Shown here: positions 58,605 to 64,000 of the stretch, in pieces | Position numbering within the stretch: the first letter of the stretch is position 1 | Layout: every line of letters starts with the position of its first letter | Source: an uncultured Clostridia bacterium | GTDB taxonomy: Bacteria; Bacillota; Clostridia; Oscillospirales; Butyricicoccaceae | Length of the DNA stretch: 64,000 nucleotides | Assembly: GCA_944375715.1 (NCBI GenBank) | Contig: CALWAP010000003.1 | Span: 36,203 to 100,202, forward strand | Direction: 5' to 3' | Program-made: the position numbers and the translations under genes | The notes under the pieces: generated by a model | The model's input: the letters and a program-made list of their open reading frames with translations, nothing else | The model's database searches: none | What the model was told of the DNA's origin: nothing

Positions 58605-59754
58605 TGTTTATCTCCAAAAGCTTCTGTTTTAAGCTGTCCTCAATTTTGCCCAGCTCCTGCTCGGCTTCCCTGCGCTTCTGCCTGCCCTCGTTCTGGATGT
58701 TTATTACCTCGTCCAAAGTGGAGATAAGGGTCTCGTTGGTCTGCTTTAAGGTCTCGATGTCGACCAGGCCCCTTTCGCTTTCCTTGGCGATGCCGATGGT
58801 GCCCTGCTTTAAGGTCTCGGCATTCTTTTTAAGCAGCTGGTTGGTCATTTCCGAGACCTCCCTCTGGGCCTGCATGGCCCTGTTGGAATGCTCCAGGCCC
58901 AAGGCCAGCACCATCTGGCTCTTCCACAAAGGCAGGGTGGAGGTAAGGGTGGTCTGGATCTTTTCGGCCATCAGGGTGTCGTTGTTCTGCACCATGCGGA
59001 TCTGGGGGGCCATCTGCATGGATATGACCCTTGTAAGCTCCAGGTCGTGCAGCTTCTTTTCGAAGCGGTCGCACAGGGAGGCAAGGTCGTTTGCCGCCTG
59101 GGCGTCCTCAGGCTTGCCCGAAGCGCGGGCCTTGTCGGCCAGCTCCTTGAGTTCGACCTCCCTGGCCTTTTCAAGCCGCAGCTTTCCGGCCGCGATATAC
59201 ATTGTAAGCTCCTTGAAGTTCAGAAGGTTCTTTTCGTACATCTGGTCCAAAAGGGCTATGTCCTTGAAAAGCTGGATCTGGTGGTCCTCCAGCATGGAGG
59301 CTATCTTTTCGACATTGGTTTCGGCCTTGTCATATTTGGTCTTAAGGCGGGACAGTTTATCTCCCTGCCTTTTGAAAAAGCCGAATATGCCGCCTTCATC
59401 CTCGTCTTCCTCAAAGTCCTTAAGCTCGCCTATAAGGTCGGTTATCATGTCCCCGACCTCGCCCAGGTCCTTGGTGCGCACGTTGCCAAGGGCGCTTTCC
59501 GAAAAATTGGCCAGCTTCTTCTGGGCGTCGGCGCCGTATCTCAAAACCATATTGGAGTTGGAAATGTCTATCTTTTCGGAAAAATCCCTGACCATCTGCC
59601 TTTCTTCATCGCTCATGGAGGAAAGCAGGTCGTCGGTGGTTTTGGCCGCCGCCCGGCCCGAGGTTTCGGGTGTTTGGGGTGCGGCTTCCGCGCTCTGCCC
59701 CAGGTCGGGGTCGAGGGTCAGAAAAGGCGTCTGGCTGATGTTTTTTTCATCCAT
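58594..59754 (-). CDS. telA: TelA-family protein
   Basis: 386-residue mainly helical protein of the TelA (toxic anion resistance) family: GDMITDLIGELKDFEEDEDE, FFKRQGDKLSRLKTKYDKAETNVEKIASMLEDHQ, LDQMYEKNLLNFKELTMYIAAGKL, MAPQIRMVQNNDTLMAEKIQTTL and LWKSQMVLALGL are characteristic. The name comes from tellurite resistance, but the cellular role is thought to be envelope-related. It lies five bases after xpaC; XpaC-TelA is a conserved pair in Bacillota. Confidence 0.92.
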   Translation of the reverse strand: MDEKNISQTPFLTLDPDLGQSAEAAPQTPETSGRAAAKTTDDLLSSMSDEERQMVRDFSEKIDISNSNMVLRYGADAQKKLANFSESALGNVRTKDLGEVGDMITDLIGELKDFEEDEDEGGIFGFFKRQGDKLSRLKTKYDKAETNVEKIASMLEDHQIQLFKDIALLDQMYEKNLLNFKELTMYIAAGKLRLEKAREVELKELADKARASGKPEDAQAANDLASLCDRFEKKLHDLELTRVISMQMAPQIRMVQNNDTLMAEKIQTTLTSTLPLWKSQMVLALGLEHSNRAMQAQREVSEMTNQLLKKNAETLKQGTIGIAKESERGLVDIETLKQTNETLISTLDEVINIQNEGRQKRREAEQELGKIEDSLKQKLLEINSDR

Positions 59755-59759
59755 TTTAA

Positions 59760-60440
59760 CTATCTCCTTTGTTCAGTGTCGCCGAAGGAAAGCCCGAACA
59801 CATCGTTTCCCGCAAGGCCCTCGGCTTTGAGCATATTTTCCATGACCTCTATATCGGTGGTTATATCCAAAGCGTCGTTTTCAAAAAGAAGGTCCAGCTG
59901 TTTTTTAAAGGCGGGGGATAAAAGCCTGAGATTTTCCTCGATCCGTTTAAGAGAGCTTTCCACATTTTCCCCTGCGCTTACATGCTCAAGCTTTTCATAG
60001 TATTCCGCAAGCTTCAAAAGGGTCGGCAGGTAATAGCTCAAAAGCCTTCTCAGCATGGAAAGCTTCCGGGGTTTCTGAGCGGCTGCTTTGAAGATCTCCC
60101 GCAGGGTGCGGCAGATATCTTCAAGGCAGCTTTTAACGCCGGCATTTTCGATAAGGGAGCACAGGGATTCTATGCGCTTTACATATTCCATGCCCTTTTC
60201 CAAGGTCGAATCCAGGGCCTGGTCCCCCGTTTTGACGGGTTTTTCCTCAGCCTGCACCGCCGTTTTCGGCAGGAAGCGGGTGCACAGGGCGAAACAGGCC
60301 CCGAAAAGCGCAAGCCCCAAAGCTATATGGACCAGGCTGTAAAAAGGGAATATGAGACTGTAAAGAAGAAAAAGGGCGCCCGAGATATAAAAACGCAGCG
60401 CCGAGGGTCTTTCGTGACGGCTGTTTTTATTGTTTTCCAT
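59760..60440 (-). CDS. xpaC: XpaC-family membrane protein
   Basis: 226 residues. Two close hydrophobic segments near the N-terminus (about 12-50, LRFYISGALFLLYSLIFPFYSLVHIALGLALFG spans them) and a C-terminal helical domain (LDSTLEKGMEYVKRIESLCSLIENAGVKSCLED, RKLSMLRRLLSYYLPTLLKLAEYYEKLE), as in the 5-bromo-4-chloroindolyl-phosphate hydrolysis family. The enzymatic name is historic. ATG 60440 is preceded by AAAGG at normal distance; an in-frame ATG at 60455 has none. It opens the six-gene run to psd. Confidence 0.87.
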   Translation of the reverse strand: MENNKNSRHERPSALRFYISGALFLLYSLIFPFYSLVHIALGLALFGACFALCTRFLPKTAVQAEEKPVKTGDQALDSTLEKGMEYVKRIESLCSLIENAGVKSCLEDICRTLREIFKAAAQKPRKLSMLRRLLSYYLPTLLKLAEYYEKLEHVSAGENVESSLKRIEENLRLLSPAFKKQLDLLFENDALDITTDIEVMENMLKAEGLAGNDVFGLSFGDTEQRR

Positions 60441-60576
60441 ATGTCTGCCTTTCATGTCAGCTGTATACTTTATTATATATTTTTTAACCTAAGGTGTCAA
60501 GGAAGAAGGGGTTTAAATATGTGGTTTTCAACAAAAAAAGGGGTTGTTTTTCGGCGTTTTGAAAGGCGGCCCCCGC

Positions 60577-60605
60577 TTGTGCGGGCGCATTGGCTGTGTT
60601 ATTAT
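60577..60605 (+). promoter_or_regulatory. Promoter of cupin-M20 genes
   Basis: TTGTGC (60577-60582), 17-base spacer, TATTAT (60600-60605). Confidence 0.5.
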
Positions 60606-60657
60606 TTTAATAGGATAATGGGTTAAAAGGCCCGATTTTATACAAGGAGGAAAGCAA

Positions 60658-61002
60658 ATGGTACATAAAAGCGCCGATATGGCCCACATCATCAGGGAGA
60701 ATATCAGAGGGGGCCGGGGCAAGGCTCATACCGATATGGTCTTTGGGCCCGAGGACATGCACGGCAAGGCCACGCTTTTCAACCGCATGACGCTGGAGCC
60801 GGGGACCTCTATCGGCGAGCATCCCCATGAAACCGACGCTGAGATATATTATGTCTTAAAGGGCAGCGTGACGGTATACGACTGCGGCACTCCCCATAAA
60901 TTGGAAGAGGGAGATGCCATGTTCACCTGCTGCGGCGAGAGCCACAGCCTTGTAAACGACAGCGGCGACACGGCCGTTATCCTGGCGATAGTCATAGCTT
61001 AA
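60658..61002 (+). CDS. Small cupin protein
   Basis: 114-residue single-domain cupin. Cupin motif 1 is GTSIGEHPHETDAEIYYVLKGSVTV with metal ligands HPHETDAE; motif 2 is GDAMFTCCGESHSLVNDSGD with a His. It binds a metal and a small ligand; the reaction is unknown. AAGGAGG precedes the ATG. The M20 genes follow at 33 bases, so it may act on or sense the same substrates. Confidence 0.86.
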   Translation: MVHKSADMAHIIRENIRGGRGKAHTDMVFGPEDMHGKATLFNRMTLEPGTSIGEHPHETDAEIYYVLKGSVTVYDCGTPHKLEEGDAMFTCCGESHSLVNDSGDTAVILAIVIA

Positions 61003-61035
61003 ACGCGAAACAAACATATAAGGAGGAAAAGATTT

Positions 61036-62289
61036 ATGGATTATCAGGTATCTTCCAAGGTAGAGAAGGCTTTTTCGGAAGTCCTGGCCATGCCCGAGGT
61101 CCAAAAGGGCCTTGAGTTTATTGAAAAGGACCAGGAGCAGTCTATCAAGGAGCAGATAGAGCTTACCCTTATAGAAGCCCCCACCTTCCACGAGGAAAAC
61201 AGGGCCAAGGCCTATTGCGAATATTTCAAGGCCCTGGGGCTTGAGGATGTCCATGTGGACCCCTACGGCAACTCGGTTGGCCTTTGGAAGGGCGTCGGCG
61301 GCGGGCCCAAGATTTTGGTCGAGGCCCATCTTGACACCGTCTTTCCCATGGGCAGCGTCAAGGAGGTAAGGCAGGAAAACGGCGTCCTTTACGCCCCCGG
61401 CATCGTTGATGACACCCGCGGCCTGGCCGTTCTGCTTTCGGCCTTGAGGGGCCTTAAGGAAAGCGGGCTTAAGACCAAGGGCGACATAGTGTTTGTCGGC
61501 ACCTCCCGCGAAGAGGGCATGGGCTCCCTGGGCGGCATGAAGGATTTCCTGGACCACAACCCCGATATCGACGGCTCGATAAGCGTCGACGGCGCCTGGA
61601 CCGAGAGCATTACATATGAAGCCACCGGCTTCAAGACCTATGAAGTCAACTTCTACGGCATAGGCGGCCACGCCTACGGCGCCTTCGGCAAGATGGCCAA
61701 CCCGCTGCACGCCGCGGCCAGGGCCGTTGCCAAGATTGCCGATTTCGAAGTCCCCGAAAATCCCCGCACCACCTTCTGCGTATCAAACTTCCACGCGGGC
61801 AACGACGCCGGCGTCCATGCCATTGTGCCCCAGGCTACGATAAAGTTCAACTTCCGCTCCAACTCGGCCGAGGTTCTGGAAGAGCTTAACGACCGCATCT
61901 TCAAGGCTATACAGGAGGCCTGCGACGAGGAAACGGCCCGCTGGGGCAAGGATACCATTACATGGGACTCGAAGCAGTACTGCGATGTTCCCGCCGGCAA
62001 CCAGGATATCCACGCCCCCATGGTCGAGGCCACATATCTTGCGGCCAGGCACTTCAGCCCTGATCCCGAGAAGGTATACTTCAACGAGGGCGGATCGGTA
62101 AACGGCAACATGGCTGTTTCCCGCGGGCTCCCCTGCGTCACCATCGGCGGCGGTCTTGAGGACACCAAGTGCCACAACCTGGACGAGTATTTCCCCACCG
62201 AGGGCGCATACCGCTGCCCGCAGGAGGTCATGACCCTTCTGCTGCTCTGCGCCGGCATCGAAGGCGGGACCGACTCCATACTTAAATAA
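61036..62289 (+). CDS. M20-family peptidase (ArgE/DapE/YgeY-like), copy 1
   Basis: 417 residues. VEAHLDTVFPMGS (first metal His and Asp), GIVDDTRGLAVL (bridging Asp), TSREEGMGSLGGMKD (catalytic Glu pair), a second-domain GIGGHAYGAFGKMANPLHAA and a C-terminal CHNLDEYFP (last metal His). It is a cytoplasmic aminoacyl hydrolase or peptidase; the exact substrate is open. Only distantly related to the tandem pair at 7-10 kb. AAGGAGG precedes the ATG. It shares long identical DNA runs with the next gene. Confidence 0.88.
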   Translation: MDYQVSSKVEKAFSEVLAMPEVQKGLEFIEKDQEQSIKEQIELTLIEAPTFHEENRAKAYCEYFKALGLEDVHVDPYGNSVGLWKGVGGGPKILVEAHLDTVFPMGSVKEVRQENGVLYAPGIVDDTRGLAVLLSALRGLKESGLKTKGDIVFVGTSREEGMGSLGGMKDFLDHNPDIDGSISVDGAWTESITYEATGFKTYEVNFYGIGGHAYGAFGKMANPLHAAARAVAKIADFEVPENPRTTFCVSNFHAGNDAGVHAIVPQATIKFNFRSNSAEVLEELNDRIFKAIQEACDEETARWGKDTITWDSKQYCDVPAGNQDIHAPMVEATYLAARHFSPDPEKVYFNEGGSVNGNMAVSRGLPCVTIGGGLEDTKCHNLDEYFPTEGAYRCPQEVMTLLLLCAGIEGGTDSILK

Positions 62290-62304
62290 GCAAAACATCT
62301 GATC

Positions 62305-62332
62305 GGGGCCTTTGCCTTCGGGCAAAGGCCCC
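62305..62332 (+). terminator. Perfect TTCG hairpin between the M20 copies
   Basis: GGGGCCTTTGCC-TTCG-GGCAAAGGCCCC, 12-bp stem with a stable UUCG loop in RNA, then TTACATT. Without a T run it may stabilise or process the mRNA and not stop it. Confidence 0.65.
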
Positions 62333-62356
62333 TTACATTAAAAAGGAGAAAACATT

Positions 62357-63619
62357 ATGGAATACAAGGTATCGCAGAAGGTAAAGGACACATTTGAGGC
62401 CCTTTCCTCCTTAGAGTCCGTAAAGAAGGGCCTGGAGGCCATAAAGAAGGACCAGGACAGGTGCATCAACGAGCAGATAGAGCTTACCCTTATAGAGGCC
62501 CCCACCTTCCACGAGGAAAAAAGGGCCGAGGTAATGAAAAAGAAGATGGAAGAGCTGGGGCTTGAGGATGTCCATATCGACCGCGGCGGCAATGTCGTCG
62601 GCGTGAGGAAGGGCTCAGGAGGGGGCAAAAGGGTCCTTATCGAAGGCCACCTGGACACGGTGTTCCCCTTCGGCAGCGTAAAGAAGGTGGAGGAAAAAAA
62701 CGGCTTCCTCTATGCCCCCGGCATAGGTGACGACACCCGCGCCCTGGCCATGCTGCTTTCCTGCATAAGGGGCCTTGACACGGCCGGCATAAAGACCAAG
62801 GGCGACCTTGTGTTCGTCGCCACCACCCGCGAGGAGGGCATGGGCTCCCTGGGCGGCATGAAGGATTTCCTGGACGACAATTATGAAAACCTGGACGCTT
62901 CCATCAGCATTGACGGCGGCGACATAGCCGACATTACATATGAGGCCACGGGTTTCAAGACCTACGAGGTCAATTTCTACGGCATAGGCGGTCACGCCTA
63001 CGGAGCCTTCGGCAAGATGGCCAACCCGCTGCACGCCGCGGCCAGGGCCGTTGCCAAGATAGCCGATTTCGAGGTTGCGGAAAACCCCCGCACCACCTTC
63101 TGCGTATCAAACTTCCATGCGGGCAACGACGCCGGGGTCCACGCCATCGTGCCCAAGGCCACGATAAAGTTCAACTTCCGCTCCAACTCGAAGGAGCTTC
63201 TGGAAGAGCTGGACGGCAGGATATTCAAGGCCATAGGGGAGGCCTGCGACGAGGAAACGGCCCGCTGGGGCAAGGATACCATAACCTGGGACATGAAGCA
63301 GTACTGCGACGTGCCGGCCGGCACCCAGGATGTCCACTCCCCCATGGTCGAAAGCACCTACGCCGCCCTTGAAAGCCTGGGCATAAAGGGCAATTTCTCG
63401 GCCGGAGGCTCGACCAACTGCAACATGGCCATCGACAAGGGCATTCCCGCCGTCTGCATCGGCCGCGGCTATTATCCCGAGGGCACCGACAAGGACAACA
63501 AGGTTCACAACCTGGGCGAAAAATATCCCGTCAAGGGCGCATACCTCGGCGTGCAGCAGCTTATGCTGACCGCCCTTATGTGCGCCGGCATCGAGGGCGT
63601 AGATTCCGTTCTTGAATAA
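62357..63619 (+). CDS. M20-family peptidase (ArgE/DapE/YgeY-like), copy 2
   Basis: 420 residues, tandem paralogue of the preceding gene with the same motifs: IEGHLDTVFPFGS, GIGDDTRALAML, TTREEGMGSLGGMKD, GIGGHAYGAFGKMANPLHAA and VHNLGEKYP. The C-terminal third differs most (SLGIKGNFSAGGSTNCNMAIDKGIPAV here), where substrate specificity may lie. AAAGGAG precedes the ATG. A terminator follows. Confidence 0.88.
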   Translation: MEYKVSQKVKDTFEALSSLESVKKGLEAIKKDQDRCINEQIELTLIEAPTFHEEKRAEVMKKKMEELGLEDVHIDRGGNVVGVRKGSGGGKRVLIEGHLDTVFPFGSVKKVEEKNGFLYAPGIGDDTRALAMLLSCIRGLDTAGIKTKGDLVFVATTREEGMGSLGGMKDFLDDNYENLDASISIDGGDIADITYEATGFKTYEVNFYGIGGHAYGAFGKMANPLHAAARAVAKIADFEVAENPRTTFCVSNFHAGNDAGVHAIVPKATIKFNFRSNSKELLEELDGRIFKAIGEACDEETARWGKDTITWDMKQYCDVPAGTQDVHSPMVESTYAALESLGIKGNFSAGGSTNCNMAIDKGIPAVCIGRGYYPEGTDKDNKVHNLGEKYPVKGAYLGVQQLMLTALMCAGIEGVDSVLE

Positions 63620-63643
63620 GGGGCTTTTAAAGCCCGCGAAAAT

Positions 63644-63669
63644 AAAAGGGACGCAAAGCGTCCCTTTTT
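63644..63669 (+). terminator. Terminator after the second M20 pair
   Basis: AAAAGGGACGC-AAA-GCGTCCCTTTTT. Confidence 0.92.
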
Positions 63670-64000
63670 GTTTTGTGCCCCCGGTGAAAATTTATATGCA
63701 GCCGCAGAAAATGCCGGGGGTGAGCCTACCCTTTCCGGGCGGGATCTTTGCGTCCGCCGTCAGAATATTTTAGAAATACAACGCTTTTGCCCGGGCGGAA
63801 GGCGGCCGTCATTCTGGAATCATGAGCCGTGCTGCAATATAGTGCGGGCCCCGGAAGGGGAAGTCATTCAACACATATTTTGTCCCGGATATGTTCCCTG
63901 TGCGAATGCTCATGTGCCATAAGGTAACACAATAGCAAAGACCAATGACAGCCACCACTATTCCTGAAATTTATTTTAATTTTCCTATTGACTTTAATTT
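63670..64000. other. Non-coding end of the window
   Basis: No gene is supported. CCCCCGG near 63678 can pair with CCGGGGG near 63714. TTGACT at 63988-63993 could be a -35 of a gene beyond the window. Confidence 0.4.

Overview
The window is a 64 kb chromosomal segment that includes a replication origin, from a G+C-rich anaerobic Bacillota, most likely class Clostridia. The grounds are parA/parB with parS and a separate Noc, RemB, a dnaA-dnaN origin with clostridial/bacillar elements, Shine-Dalgarno sites of the AAGGAGG type, many short rho-independent terminators, DUF4358 and copper-amine-oxidase-like secreted proteins, and no Gram-negative outer-membrane genes. Species cannot be named from sequence alone.

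Region by region. (1) 0-3 kb: vitamin B6 group, a pyridoxal/pyridoxamine kinase divergent from a C-terminally shortened MocR/PdxR regulator, then the PLP-homeostasis protein YggS. (2) 3-10 kb: a URO-D-family methyltransferase, initiator tRNA, an amidohydrolase and three M20 hydrolases, two of them a tandem duplicate. (3) 9.86-13.72 kb: an AT-rich island inserted in the terminator of the last M20 gene. It carries remnants of a mobile element (DUF6809 pseudogene, a small protein, TnpV) and, on the other strand, a four-gene cassette (HTH protein, CD-NTase-like nucleotidyltransferase, zinc-ribbon membrane protein, acidic peptide) behind three matching operator-like repeats. This is the best candidate for an undescribed system. 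(4) 14-33.5 kb: the origin region, nearly all on the minus strand: remB-gyrB-dnaA-[oriC]-dnaN-yaaA-recF-pspC-gyrA-rnhA-mnmE-mnmG-rsmG-noc, an SLH-protein gene on plus, parS x2, parA-parB-serS-DUF1648. (5) 33.9-38.4 kb: mnmA, an alpha/beta hydrolase, a membrane-anchored MurF-like ligase and Ddl. (6) 38.5-48 kb: a SARP/BTAD regulator divergent from a small gene with a textbook-like direct-repeat operator, a tandem DUF4358 pair (one decayed), an MBOAT/DHHW acylation pair, a copper-amine-oxidase-domain secreted protein, and two paralogous lipoproteins. (7) 48-55.6 kb: M14 carboxypeptidase, MalY/PatB enzyme, glutamate dehydrogenase and two YitT proteins. (8) 55.7-60.4 kb: an envelope operon xpaC-telA-lemA-TPM-pssA-psd. 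(9) 60.6-63.6 kb: a cupin and a second tandem M20 pair.

Together the five M20 hydrolases, M14 peptidase, amidohydrolase, PLP enzymes and glutamate dehydrogenase suggest an organism living on peptides and amino acids, with PLP supply genes to match. This is inference from gene content. Identifications come from motifs and remembered family features; no database search was run.
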